Assembly: GCF_001514215.1 (NCBI RefSeq)
Contig: NZ_KQ948853.1
Location: 31,142 to 95,141, forward strand
Reading direction: 5' to 3'
Length of the DNA stretch: 64,000 nucleotides
Source of the DNA: Streptomyces bungoensis
Lineage (GTDB): Bacteria; Actinomycetota; Actinomycetes; Streptomycetales; Streptomycetaceae
Numbering within the stretch: position 1 is the first letter of the stretch; the number at the start of each line of letters is the position of its first letter. The notes beneath the pieces are model-generated. The model made no database searches. It was not told where the DNA came from and was given only the letters and a program-made list of their open reading frames with translations. Both the position numbers and the translations under genes were made by a program. Positions 23,468 through 32,038 of the stretch are shown one piece after another.

Positions 23468-24343
23468 GTGACCCAGGAGAACGTGGCAGTGAACGGCAGC
23501 GGGCGGCTCACCCCCCAGGAGATCGCCGCCGCCCTGCGGGACCGCATCCGCAGCGGCGACCTCAAGCCGGGCGACCGCCTGCCCACCCAGGCCGAGCTGG
23601 CCGGGGAGTTCGGCGTGGAGCGCGGTGCCGTACGCCAGGCCCTGCGGGAACTCGCGGACAGCGGCCTGCTCAGCAACGTCAGCAAGGGCAGCCCGCCCAG
23701 GGTCGCCGGCCCGGCCCCCACCCACGACGGGCCCCAGCCGACGATGGTGGGCCTCGCCCCCCGGCTGACCGAGGCGTTCTCCGCCCCGCACGTCCGCATC
23801 GACGCCGTCTGCCTGACCGCGCAGAGCCTCATCCCCGCCCTCGGCGAGCCGCTGCGCCTGATCCACGAGGGGCGGCTGCGCCCCGACCGGGTCGACGTGC
23901 GCATCCTGCTGCCGTCCCGGGACATCAACCTCGCCTTCCCGGTCTCCGTCGGCACCTCCCGCGCCGACGGCGACCCGGTGCACCAGCGCTGGCTGGCCAT
24001 GCGCAACGCCCAGGGGCAGGTCCTCCAGTACAACCTGCAGGCGCTGCGCTCCACCCACGACATCGACGTGCACGTCACCTTCCGCGCGCTGCCCTTCACC
24101 CCGCCGACCAAGCTGTACCTGCTCAACGGCGCGGAGGCGCTCTTCGCGTACTACATGGTCACGCGGCGCGAGGAGCCCACCGACGAGGGCACGCTGGAGA
24201 TGTACGACACCGTCGGCTCGGAGTCCCTGCTGTTCTCCTTCCAGAAGCGGGCCGGGCAGCGGGACGCGGCGTTCGTGGAGCAGTCGCAGAAGTGGTTCGA
24301 CGCCCTCTGGGAAACGATCACCACGGACCTGACACTCTTCTAG
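23468..24343 (+). CDS. devA: GntR-family developmental regulator DevA
   Basis: This 291-residue protein has an N-terminal GntR winged helix (EIAAALRDRIRSGDLKPGDR, PTQAELAGEFGVERGAVRQAL) and the C-terminal domain shared with DevE. A TAGCGT -10 element ends six bases before the GTG and no ribosome site is present, matching the leaderless devAB message reported in S. coelicolor. An in-frame GTG at 23489 has GGAG upstream and could be a secondary start. devA loss blocks aerial development in S. coelicolor. Its stop overlaps the devB start by one base (TAGTG). Confidence 0.88.
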   Translation: MTQENVAVNGSGRLTPQEIAAALRDRIRSGDLKPGDRLPTQAELAGEFGVERGAVRQALRELADSGLLSNVSKGSPPRVAGPAPTHDGPQPTMVGLAPRLTEAFSAPHVRIDAVCLTAQSLIPALGEPLRLIHEGRLRPDRVDVRILLPSRDINLAFPVSVGTSRADGDPVHQRWLAMRNAQGQVLQYNLQALRSTHDIDVHVTFRALPFTPPTKLYLLNGAEALFAYYMVTRREEPTDEGTLEMYDTVGSESLLFSFQKRAGQRDAAFVEQSQKWFDALWETITTDLTLF

Positions 24344-25101
24344 TGACTTCTGAGACGACGACTGACACGACGACCGGTACCGCGGCCGGCACGGCCGCGC
24401 AGCTCGGGGAACCGCTCCTGCGGGCCCGCGTCGTCCTGTGGGACTTCGACGGGCCGATCTGCCGCCTCTTCGCCCGGCACAAGGCGGAACGGGTCGCGGC
24501 CGAACTCGTGGACTGGCTGGCCGGGCGCGGGCTGCACGGCCTGCTGGACGACACCGCGCGCGACTCCCTGGACCCGCACGTGGTGCTGCGCGCCGTGGAC
24601 CGCAGGCGCCCCGGCAGCGACCTGGTCGCGGAGCTGGAGGAACGTCTCACCAAGGAGGAGCTGCGCGCCGCCGGCTCCGCGCTGCCCACCGCCTGGGCCG
24701 ACCCGCTGATCCGTACCTGGACCGCCGTCGGCTCGCGCCTGGCCATCACCACCAACAACTCCCCGCGGGTGGTCCGCGCCTACCTCGACAGCCGGGGCCT
24801 GACCGCCTGCTTCGCGCCCCACATCTACGGCCGCACCGCCGACCTGCACCTGCTCAAGCCCGACCCGCACTGCCTCAACCAGGCCCTGAACGCGATGGGC
24901 TCCGCGCCCTCGGCCGCCCTGATGATCGGCGACTCCCCCTCCGACCTCGCCGCCGCCCGCGCCGCCGGCGTGCCGTTCCTCGGCTACGCGCGCAACGAAC
25001 GCAAGGCGAAGCTCCTGCGGGAGGCCGGGGCCGAGCACGTCGTGGGCTCCCTGGAGCCCCTCCTGCTGGCCCTGCGCGCGCCCGGCCGGACCCGGGAGTG
25101 A
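24343..25101 (+). CDS. devB: HAD-superfamily phosphatase DevB
   Basis: This 252-residue protein has all four HAD motifs: WDFDGPI (nucleophile DxD), TTNN, the LKPDP lysine and GDSPSD. The cap sits after motif I, as in phosphoglycolate-phosphatase-like subclass I enzymes. It is cytoplasmic and its substrate is unknown. The GTG start shares one base with the devA stop, so the two are translationally coupled, as in the known devAB operon. The first 25 residues are Thr-rich and disordered. Confidence 0.88.
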   Translation: MTSETTTDTTTGTAAGTAAQLGEPLLRARVVLWDFDGPICRLFARHKAERVAAELVDWLAGRGLHGLLDDTARDSLDPHVVLRAVDRRRPGSDLVAELEERLTKEELRAAGSALPTAWADPLIRTWTAVGSRLAITTNNSPRVVRAYLDSRGLTACFAPHIYGRTADLHLLKPDPHCLNQALNAMGSAPSAALMIGDSPSDLAAARAAGVPFLGYARNERKAKLLREAGAEHVVGSLEPLLLALRAPGRTRE

Positions 25102-25227
25102 GACCGGCGGCGTTCTCGGCGCGGAGGGGGACGGGCGGACTCGCCGGTGGCACACCTGTGCGTCGGCCGCCGCCGAGTGACGTCCGGTCGGATGAGTCGG
25201 GCCGACAGGGCGGGGGCGTCCGGTGCC

Positions 25228-25252
25228 GTTCACGCCTGAAACAGGCGTGAAC
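25228..25252. promoter_or_regulatory. Perfect 11-bp inverted repeat with 3-base spacer
   Basis: GTTCACGCCTG (25228-25238) and CAGGCGTGAAC (25242-25252) flank AAA. It lies 61 bases before the next gene and 126 after devB. It could be a dimer operator or a short transcription terminator; no T-run follows. I favour an operator because the spacer is too short for a stable loop. Confidence 0.5.
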
Positions 25253-25313
25253 TGGAGTAACGTTCTGCCACTTCTGAGGCCTTCGGAAGGGTCCAACGCG
25301 AGAGAAACGGGCC

Positions 25314-26417
25314 ATGTCCCCCGAACCAGCTTCGATTGCCCGGCTGCACGCGGTCGAGATCAGCCGTGACGCGCGCGTGGTCGAGGGCCCGCTCCAGGGG
25401 TACCACCACGAGACCTATGTGTTCCCGCTGCACGGCGAGGCGGGCCGGCTTCGGCCGGGGCGGTGGAAGTGCCGGGAGCCGCGCGCCGACCTGCTCTGGT
25501 TCGACCGGCGCTGCTTCGTCTCGGAGGAGCAGTTGCTGAAGGCCCTGCGGGGCCGGGTCCGGGGCATCCCGGAGATCGTCGACATCGGCGGCACGGGCCT
25601 GCAGCGCTTCATCGAGGGGCGGACGCTCGGTTCCCTCCACAGGTCCCGTACACCCGTTCCGGAGGTGTTCCGGCACCAGATCCTGGACCTGTTCCGGCAA
25701 CTGGCCGCGATCGCGCCCGCGACGATCGAGGTCGGCCGGCGCTGCGAGGCGGAGGACCGTCCGGACGACGGCGACACGGAGGCGTTCCTGGAGCGGCTCG
25801 TCCACTTCACCGAGCACCAGGTGTACCAGCCCAACGTGGACCGCTTCGGACGGCTCTTCCTGGACCTCGGGCTGGACGGCGACGCGTTCAAGCACCTGCG
25901 CAAGCACGTCGCGGGGCTGCGGGAGCGCCCGTTCTGCCTGCTGCACGCGGACCTGCATCGCGAGAACTTCATCGTGGACGCCGAACAGCGCCTGTGGACC
26001 ATCGACTGGGAACTGGCGATGGTCGGCGACCCGCTCTACGACCTGGCCACCCACCTGCACCTGATGCGCTACCCGGCCCGGCAGGCGCAGACCATGGCCG
26101 AGCGGTGGTGTGCGGCGGTCGAGGAGATCCGCCCCGGCAGCGGCAACGGCTGGCGGCAGGACCTGGGCCGGCTGCTCGCCTACAAGAAGGCCCAGTCGGT
26201 GTTCACCGACGTCATCCGGACCGCCCTGACGCTGGGCGCCGTGCAGGGCACCGGGCGGCGCGGGCTCGCCTCGGCGGTGACGAAGCTGGGCAGGATCCTG
26301 GCCGATGCCGCCGTACCGCTGGGGCTCGACGCGGTACCCGAACCGCGCCGGATCGTCACGGCACTCGTGCGCTGGCACGAGAGGCACGGGACCCCTCGGC
26401 CACCCGCCGACCGGTGA
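25314..26417 (+). CDS. Aminoglycoside-phosphotransferase-like kinase (APH/choline-kinase fold)
   Basis: This 367-residue protein has the APH-fold catalytic loop HADLHRENF (His-x-Asp-x4-Asn) near residue 213 and the metal-binding IDWE segment about 20 residues later. The N-lobe is short and atypical. The C-terminal part is helical. Members phosphorylate aminoglycosides, choline, sugars or unknown small molecules, so the substrate cannot be named. It starts 61 bases after the perfect inverted repeat. It is next to devB but on its own transcription unit. Confidence 0.88.
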   Translation: MSPEPASIARLHAVEISRDARVVEGPLQGYHHETYVFPLHGEAGRLRPGRWKCREPRADLLWFDRRCFVSEEQLLKALRGRVRGIPEIVDIGGTGLQRFIEGRTLGSLHRSRTPVPEVFRHQILDLFRQLAAIAPATIEVGRRCEAEDRPDDGDTEAFLERLVHFTEHQVYQPNVDRFGRLFLDLGLDGDAFKHLRKHVAGLRERPFCLLHADLHRENFIVDAEQRLWTIDWELAMVGDPLYDLATHLHLMRYPARQAQTMAERWCAAVEEIRPGSGNGWRQDLGRLLAYKKAQSVFTDVIRTALTLGAVQGTGRRGLASAVTKLGRILADAAVPLGLDAVPEPRRIVTALVRWHERHGTPRPPADR

Positions 26418-26484
26418 CCCACGCGGCGCGTCCACCGGCGGTGCCGGACACCGCCGTGATCCGGATGCCCGATCCTGGACGGTG

Positions 26485-26977
26485 ATGCTGCTCTTCCTCG
26501 ACGTCGACGGCCCGCTCATCCCCTTCGGGGCGACGGACCGCGCCTACCCGGTGTACGACCACGGCGCCGCCCCTCCCGCGGACGGCGCCGGGGCGGCGCA
26601 TCCGCTGCTGCACCGCGTCGACCCGGCGCTCGGCCCCCGCCTGGCTGGGGTGCGAACTGGTGTGGGCCACGACTTGGGGGGACGACGCGAACGCCTGCCT
26701 GTCCCCCTGGCTCGGCCTGCCCCGGCTGCCGGTCGTGCGGTGGCCGGACGAGGACGAGCCGCCCGGCAGGGTGCACTGGAAGACCCGGCCACTGGTCGCC
26801 CGGGCGGCGGGCCGCCCCTTCGTCTGGCTCGACGACGAACTCACCGGGGCCGACCGTGACCGGGTCGCCCTCCACCACCCCGCGGCGGCCCTGCCGCACC
26901 GGGTCGACCACCGCCGCGGCCTGACGGAGGACGACTTCGCCGTCGTACGGGAGTGGCTGCGGGCCCGGCGCCGCTGA
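26485..26977 (+). pseudogene. Frameshifted HAD-like hydrolase gene
   Basis: The first frame starts MLLFLDVDGPLIPFG with the HAD nucleophile motif DVDGP, and reads plausibly to LHRVDPALGPRL. At 26641-26648 (CTGGCTGG) the reading must change frame to continue as LGCELVWATTWGDDANACLS and then WLDDELTGADRDRVALHHP, ending at 26977. Both halves are coding in style and follow the order expected for one protein of about 163 residues. One missing base would explain it. Either the gene is broken or the assembly has an indel at this site. Programmed frameshifting is a less likely alternative. Confidence 0.7.
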
Positions 26978-27088
26978 GCGGGGAAAAGGCGGTGCGGCCG
27001 GGGAGGGGCCGTTGTTAGCGTGAGCGGGTGCCCGTCTCGGACAAGGTGCGCCGTCGCTGAGAGCGGCGGCGGCGCGAGAACCCCGTTG

Positions 27089-28486
27089 ATGCCGTCGCTC
27101 CTGCCCCTCCAGGCCAGGAGCGCCTTCGTGGTGCTCGGACTCCTCCCGTTCCGGAGCGCACCCTTGTTCCCCCTGTCCCGTCCCCGGCGTCGGCGTGTCC
27201 TCGTCGCCGACCTCGTCTCCACCGCCGTCTTCCCCCTGGCCATCACCGGCGCGACGGCCGCCGTCCCCGACGCGGGCGCCCGTCTGCCGGGCGCGGCCGC
27301 GCTGGGACCGTGGATCGTCCTCGCCTACAACGGGCTCTTCGCCGCGGCCCTGCTGCTCGCGGGGGCCACGGCCGACCGGGTCTCCCGGACCCGCTTCTTC
27401 GCCGCCGGCAACGTCCTGGTCGCCGTCACCGGGCTGCTGTCCGCCCTCGCCCCGGACCTGCCGTCCCTGGTGGCCCTGCGCGCGGCCGCCGGCGTCGGTG
27501 CGGCCATGTGCGCCGCCGGGGGATCGTCCATGGTCCTGGCCGTGTACCCGCCCGAGGAGCGGCGCCGGGTGTACGGCTGGACGGGCGCCGTACTGGGCGG
27601 CAGCCTGGCGCTGGGACCGCTCGTCGCCCAGGGCCTTCTGGCCGTCGGCGGCTGGCCGCTCGTGTTCCTCGCGCCGGGGGCCGTCGCCGCCCTCGCGGCC
27701 CTGGCGACACTCGGCCTGCCGGCCCTGCGCGACCCCGAGCCGCCGGGGCGCTTCGACCTGGCCGGCGCCCTCCTCTTCGGCGGGACCGTCGCCGCCGCGG
27801 TCACCGCGCTGGGGCTGGGCGTCGGGGACGGGGTCCCCTGGTGGGGACCGGCCCTGCTCCTGGCCGCGGCGGCGGCCGGCGCCGTCCGGCTCGTCCGGGT
27901 GGAACGGCGCGCGGCGCAGCCCGCGATCCCCCTCGACCTCCTGCGGATCCCCGCCTACCGCGCGTACGCCGTCGCGACGGGCGCCTTCATGGGGATGCTC
28001 GTGGTGGCGCTGGCCGCGCTCCCGCAGCTCGGCTCCGCCCGGCGCATGGGGGCGGGCGAGGCGGCGGTCGTGCTCAGCCTGCTGACCGTGCCCTCCACGG
28101 TCCTGCCGCTCGCGGCCGCCCGGCTCGCGCGCCGGCGGGCACGGCGGCTGGTGACGACCGCCCTGTTCGGCTGCGCCGCCGCGGCGGCCGTCCTCCAGCT
28201 GACCAGCGGACCCGCCGCCATGCTCGCCGCGTCCGGGGCCATCGGCCTGTGCCTCGGCCTGACCGAGGGCGTCCCGGACGGGCAGGCGCTCACCCACGTC
28301 CCCGCGCGGCGCGGCGGCGCGGGCGCCGCGCTGTTCGGCACGGCGCGGATGAGCCTGGAGACCCTCACCCTGGCGGCGGCGACCGGCGTGTCGGCGGCGC
28401 TCGGCCCGGCGTCCGCGCTGGCGGTCGCCGGAGCGGTCTGCCTCACCGCCGCCCTCGCCGTCCGCCGGGGCGTCCCGGCGTCCTGA
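27089..28486 (+). CDS. MFS drug/metabolite exporter (DHA2-like)
   Basis: This 465-residue protein has about 13-14 hydrophobic helices, with the MFS motif A loop reading LLLAGATADRVSRTRFF between helices 2 and 3 and the antiporter region GWTGAVLGGSLALGP in helix 5. It is predicted to export a small hydrophobic compound by proton antiport. The start is uncertain: the ATG at 27089 has no strong ribosome site, and a GTG at 27020 would add 23 residues of coding-unlike sequence. It follows the broken HAD gene and is convergent with the GNAT gene, eight bases apart. Confidence 0.85.
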   Translation: MPSLLPLQARSAFVVLGLLPFRSAPLFPLSRPRRRRVLVADLVSTAVFPLAITGATAAVPDAGARLPGAAALGPWIVLAYNGLFAAALLLAGATADRVSRTRFFAAGNVLVAVTGLLSALAPDLPSLVALRAAAGVGAAMCAAGGSSMVLAVYPPEERRRVYGWTGAVLGGSLALGPLVAQGLLAVGGWPLVFLAPGAVAALAALATLGLPALRDPEPPGRFDLAGALLFGGTVAAAVTALGLGVGDGVPWWGPALLLAAAAAGAVRLVRVERRAAQPAIPLDLLRIPAYRAYAVATGAFMGMLVVALAALPQLGSARRMGAGEAAVVLSLLTVPSTVLPLAAARLARRRARRLVTTALFGCAAAAAVLQLTSGPAAMLAASGAIGLCLGLTEGVPDGQALTHVPARRGGAGAALFGTARMSLETLTLAAATGVSAALGPASALAVAGAVCLTAALAVRRGVPAS

Positions 28487-28493
28487 GGAGCCG

Positions 28494-29351
28494 TCACGAG
28501 AAGTCGTAGGAGGACCAGTCGTTGAGCGGGCGATAGCCGAGGCGCCGGTAGAGGGCGTTGCTGGCCGGATTGGACAGGTCCGCGAACAGCACGACGTCCT
28601 CGGCGCCCGCGGCCAGCGCGGCCCGGCTCACCTCCGCCGTCACGGCGGCCGCGTAGCCGCGTCCGCGCAGGTGGGCCGGTGTGTAGACGACGTCCACCTG
28701 GATCTGGCCGCCGATCAGCGGGTTCATGCCCGCGACGGAGACGGGGGTGCCGTCCGGGGTCTCCCAGAGCGTGTAGCGCTTGTCGGCGAACCGGGTGCCG
28801 GCCCACGAGCCGGCGTCGACGGCGACATCCTCCCCGACGGCCTTGGCGAACTCGCCGCACCAGTACATGACTTGGTCGAGGTCCTCCTCGCCCAGGACGC
28901 GGCCCCGGCCCGCCGGCGGCTCCGGCGTGGTGAGCGTGCCGAGGCGGTACAGCCGGAGCCGTGGGTCGCGGAGCCTCGGCGTCGCGCCGGTGCGCCGCTG
29001 CCAGGCCTCGGCGAAAGCGGTGGCGGTGCCGTGGTCCGCGCCGGCGGAGGGCAGGGAGTGCCCGAGGGCGGCCAGGTGGGCGGCGAGGGAGTCGGCCTGC
29101 TCCGGCGTGAGCGGGGAGAGGCCGACACCGCGGGGCGCGAGGCGGTAGAAGGTGCCGTGGACCCGGCCCGCCCGCTCCAGCACCCCGAAGACGGCGGTTT
29201 CGGCGCCGAACGCCGCCGCACCGCGCTTGCGCACCCTCTCCGCCCACGTCAGCTGCAGGACGTGCAGGCCGGGCCGCGCACGCAGGAAGTCCCCTGCGCG
29301 GGCGAGGAATTCGTCGACGTCTTCGGTGAGGTGCCAGCCGTCCGGTCGCAT
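28494..29351 (-). CDS. GNAT N-acetyltransferase, two-domain
   Basis: This 285-residue protein has a degenerate N-terminal half and a C-terminal GNAT domain. The acetyl-CoA loop is VVYTPAHLRGRGYAAAVTAEV (V/I-x-x-x-x-R-G-x-G-x-A type). The later segment DLSNPASNALYRRLGYRP is typical of the last helix and strand. The acceptor is unknown. GGAGG is very close to the ATG. It is convergent with the transporter and divergent from the monooxygenase gene; 146 bases separate it from the latter. Confidence 0.9.
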   Translation of the reverse strand: MRPDGWHLTEDVDEFLARAGDFLRARPGLHVLQLTWAERVRKRGAAAFGAETAVFGVLERAGRVHGTFYRLAPRGVGLSPLTPEQADSLAAHLAALGHSLPSAGADHGTATAFAEAWQRRTGATPRLRDPRLRLYRLGTLTTPEPPAGRGRVLGEEDLDQVMYWCGEFAKAVGEDVAVDAGSWAGTRFADKRYTLWETPDGTPVSVAGMNPLIGGQIQVDVVYTPAHLRGRGYAAAVTAEVSRAALAAGAEDVVLFADLSNPASNALYRRLGYRPLNDWSSYDFS

Positions 29352-29480
29352 GCCTCCACCGTTCCACAGGACCGAGTGGGAGTGAGTCCTGTTGCCAGGA
29401 CTCGTGCTCAGCCGTGTGCTCCGAACGGTGTTGGGCACACTGGTCGCCCGCTTTCGCGCCGCGTCCCGGTGACGCGGTGT

Positions 29481-29495
29481 CGATACGGTGTATCG
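29481..29495. promoter_or_regulatory. Palindrome over the promoter of the flavin monooxygenase
   Basis: CGATAC and GTATCG flank GGT. The TACGGT inside it is a plausible -10 hexamer, ending nine bases from the ATG with no ribosome site. A palindrome over the -10 suggests a repressor site, for example of TetR type; no such gene is adjacent. Confidence 0.45.
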
Positions 29496-29497
29496 CC

Positions 29498-30616
29498 ATG
29501 AGACGACGCATCGCAGTGGTCGGAGGCGGTCCCGGCGGCCTTTCCTTCGCCCGCGTCCTGCACCGCCACGGCCACCCCGTCGCCGTCCTCGAACGCGATC
29601 CCGCCCCCGACGCACGACCCCCGGGCGGCACGCTGGATCTGCACGAGGGGCTGGGCCAGCTCGCGATGGACAAGGCGGGGCTGCTGGCGGAGTTCGAGGC
29701 GCTGTCCCGTCCCGAGGGGCAGGCCATGCGCATCCTGGACACGGCCGGGACCGTCCTGCGCGACTGGCGGCCCCGTCCCGGTGACCGGGCCAATCCCGAG
29801 ATCGACCGCGGGCAGCTCCGTGACCTGCTGCTCGGTCCTCTCGACGTCCAGTGGGGCCGGGGCGTGACGCGGGTGGTGCCGGGGACCCGGGACGGCGTAC
29901 GGGTCCATTTCGCGGATGGGCGGCAGGAGGCGTTCGACCTCGTGGTCGGCGCGGACGGCGCCCGGTCCCGGGTCCGCCCGGCCGTCTCGCCGGTGACGCC
30001 GCACTACACCGGCGTCACCACGGTCGAGACCTCCCTCGACGACGTCGACACCCGCCACCCCGACCTCGCCCGGTTGATCGGCGACGGTTCCGTGGCCGTG
30101 TACGGCGTGAACCGAAGCCTCGTCGCGCAGCGCAGCAGCGGCGGCCACGTGAAGGTGTACGCCAGATTCCGCACGCCGCTGGACTGGCACACGAACACGG
30201 ACCCGACCGACGTCGAGGCCGCGCGGTCGACCCTGCTGGCCCTGTTCGACGGCTGGGCCGCTCCCGTCCTCGACCTCCTGCGCCACGGCACCGCCTTCGT
30301 CTCCCGCCCCCTCCACGTCCTGCCCGTGTCCCACACCTGGACCCACGTCCCCGGGGTGACGCTCCTGGGCGACGCCGCCCATCTGATGCCTCCCCTGGGG
30401 GTGGGCGCGAACCTCGCGATGCTGGACGGCGCCGAGCTCGCCGAGTCCGTCGCCGCCTGCCCCGAAGACCTGGATGAGGCCGTCCGCGCCTTCGAGGAGC
30501 GGATGTGGACGCGGGCCGGCAGGTGGGCGGAGATCACGACGGCCGGCCTGGAACGCCTGGTGAGCCCGGACCCCACCGAAGCCCTCGCGCACTTCGACCA
30601 GGTCCAGCCATCCTGA
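29498..30616 (+). CDS. FAD-dependent monooxygenase (TetX/PHBH type)
   Basis: This 372-residue enzyme has the N-terminal FAD dinucleotide fold AVVGGGPGGLSFARVL (about 5-20). The central DGARS motif (GADGARSRVR) and the C-terminal GDAAHLMPPLGVGANLAML complete the class A flavoprotein hydroxylase pattern. Related enzymes hydroxylate aromatic compounds or inactivate tetracyclines (TetX). The substrate cannot be set from sequence. The palindrome at its start suggests induction by a substrate-like molecule. Confidence 0.92.
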   Translation: MRRRIAVVGGGPGGLSFARVLHRHGHPVAVLERDPAPDARPPGGTLDLHEGLGQLAMDKAGLLAEFEALSRPEGQAMRILDTAGTVLRDWRPRPGDRANPEIDRGQLRDLLLGPLDVQWGRGVTRVVPGTRDGVRVHFADGRQEAFDLVVGADGARSRVRPAVSPVTPHYTGVTTVETSLDDVDTRHPDLARLIGDGSVAVYGVNRSLVAQRSSGGHVKVYARFRTPLDWHTNTDPTDVEAARSTLLALFDGWAAPVLDLLRHGTAFVSRPLHVLPVSHTWTHVPGVTLLGDAAHLMPPLGVGANLAMLDGAELAESVAACPEDLDEAVRAFEERMWTRAGRWAEITTAGLERLVSPDPTEALAHFDQVQPS

Positions 30617-30688
30617 CCGCCGGGTGCACCGGGAACCGGCGGCGCCGGACGGCGAACGGATGAACCCCCGGCGTGGTGTGGCGCACTC

Positions 30689-30708
30689 TTGCAAGCGGAT
30701 GCTTGCAA
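30689..30708. promoter_or_regulatory. Inverted repeat TTGCAAGC/GCTTGCAA upstream of XRE gene
   Basis: Perfect 8-base arms flank GGAT. The site lies 30 bases before the XRE regulator start, in its promoter region. Autoregulation by the XRE protein is the simplest reading. Confidence 0.55.
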
Positions 30709-30738
30709 TTGTTAGCGGAGGTGCGGCAAGGTGGAGGC

Positions 30739-31200
30739 ATGGCATCGCTCAACGTCGGCAATCTCGGTGAGTACCTGCGCGAGCAGCGGCGAAACGCTCA
30801 GCTGTCGCTGCGGCAGCTCGCCGACGCCGCCGGGGTGTCCAATCCGTACCTGAGCCAGATCGAGCGCGGGCTGCGCAAGCCCAGCGCGGAGGTGCTCCAG
30901 CAGGTCGCCAAGGCGCTGCGCATCTCCGCCGAGACGCTGTACGTCCGTGCCGGCATCCTCGACGCCGAACGGGACCGGGACGAGGTGGAGACGCGCGCCG
31001 TCATCCTCGCCGATCCCTCGCTGAACGAGCGGCAGAAGCAGGTGCTGCTCCAGATCTACGAGTCCTTCCGCAAGGAGAACGGATTCGGGACCGGCGAAGC
31101 GGCCGCCGAGGACGCCGGGGATACCGTGAGCGACACCGCCGTACGCGGCGCCCGCACGGCCGGCGGCAGTGATGCCGGTCCGCGGCGGACGGCCGGATAG
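30739..31200 (+). CDS. XRE-family regulator upstream of HbhA-like gene
   Basis: This 153-residue protein has a helix-turn-helix at about 10-65 (YLREQRRNAQLSLRQLADAA, GVSNPYLSQIERGLRKPS). A short helical linker follows (LNERQKQVLLQIYESFRKE), then a disordered tail. GGTGGAGG lies upstream of the ATG. The same gene order (XRE, HbhA-like, DUF2516) is present in mycobacteria as Rv0474-Rv0475-Rv0476, so this is the Rv0474 counterpart. It probably controls itself through the inverted repeat at 30689-30708 and possibly the gene that follows. Confidence 0.92.
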   Translation: MASLNVGNLGEYLREQRRNAQLSLRQLADAAGVSNPYLSQIERGLRKPSAEVLQQVAKALRISAETLYVRAGILDAERDRDEVETRAVILADPSLNERQKQVLLQIYESFRKENGFGTGEAAAEDAGDTVSDTAVRGARTAGGSDAGPRRTAG

Positions 31201-31287
31201 GGCGGGCCCTCGACAAGTCAGCCCCTACCGCCACACCGCGGACCACACAAACCCTCAGCCGAAAGCGAATCCGGGAGGACCATCACC

Positions 31288-31929
31288 ATGGCCATTACCG
31301 ACGACCTGCGCAAGACCCTCAGCGACCCGACCCCGCTCTACTTCGCCGCCGGCACCGCCGACCTCGCCCTCCAGCAGGCCAAGAAGGTGCCCGCCCTGGT
31401 CGAGCAGCTGCGCGCCGAGGCCCCGGCCCGCATCGAGAAGGTGCGCGGCACCGACCCGAAGGCCGTGCAGGAGAGGGCCACCGCCCGGGCCAAGGAGGCG
31501 CAGGAGACCCTCCAGTCCAAGGTGGGCGAGTTCATCGGCACCCTGGACGTGGACCTGAAGAAGCTCGGCGAGACCGCCCAGGACCTCGCCCTGCGCGGTG
31601 TCGGCGTCGCCGCCGAGTACGCCGTCAAGGCCCGTGAGACCTACGAGCGGGTCGCCGAGCACGGCGAGCAGGCCGTGAAGACCTGGCGCGGCGAGGCCGC
31701 CGAGGAGATCGAGGACCTGGCGATCGCGGTCGAGGGCAAGGCCGAGCCGGTCACCGTCACCGAGGAGCCGAAGCCGGCCGAGGTCCGGACCGAGCCCGCC
31801 GCCGTGAAGAAGCCCGTGGCGAAGAAGACCCCGACCCCGGCCCCGGCCCCGGTCCAGCCCCCGGCCTCCGCCCCGGCGCCGCGCAAGGCCACCCCGGCCG
31901 CCAAGAAGACGACCCCGCCCGCGAAGTGA
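31288..31929 (+). CDS. HbhA-like coiled-coil protein with Lys/Pro/Ala-rich tail
   Basis: This 213-residue protein has an N-terminal helical region (about 1-165) with long amphipathic helices (VQERATARAKEAQETLQSKV). A C-terminal tail of Lys-Lys, Pro and Ala repeats follows (KKPVAKKTPTPAPAPVQPP, then KKTTPPAK). Mycobacterial heparin-binding haemagglutinin has the same layout: coiled coil plus Lys-rich tail that binds sulfated glycans and envelope lipid. A non-pathogen would use it differently, for example in lipid inclusions or envelope organisation. Gene order matches Rv0475. It has no signal peptide, as for HbhA. Confidence 0.85.
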   Translation: MAITDDLRKTLSDPTPLYFAAGTADLALQQAKKVPALVEQLRAEAPARIEKVRGTDPKAVQERATARAKEAQETLQSKVGEFIGTLDVDLKKLGETAQDLALRGVGVAAEYAVKARETYERVAEHGEQAVKTWRGEAAEEIEDLAIAVEGKAEPVTVTEEPKPAEVRTEPAAVKKPVAKKTPTPAPAPVQPPASAPAPRKATPAAKKTTPPAK

Positions 31930-32038
31930 CCGCCGGGCTGTGAACGGGCCGGGCACCTTTGCGGTGTCCGGCCCGTTCTCTGGGTACGGTGACGGCGTAA
32001 TCGGGATCGGGATCGGGAGACAGCGGGCGGTGGGCGGC

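Noticed and set aside
24343..24420. Possible separate Thr-rich peptide at the devB start
   Set aside because: It is in frame with and continuous into the HAD domain, so it is a disordered N-terminus, not a separate gene.
27028..27060. Short frame of ten codons upstream of the MFS gene with a leaderless-type -10
   Set aside because: It is too short and has no codon pattern suggesting an attenuator. It makes the MFS start uncertain but does not support a separate gene.
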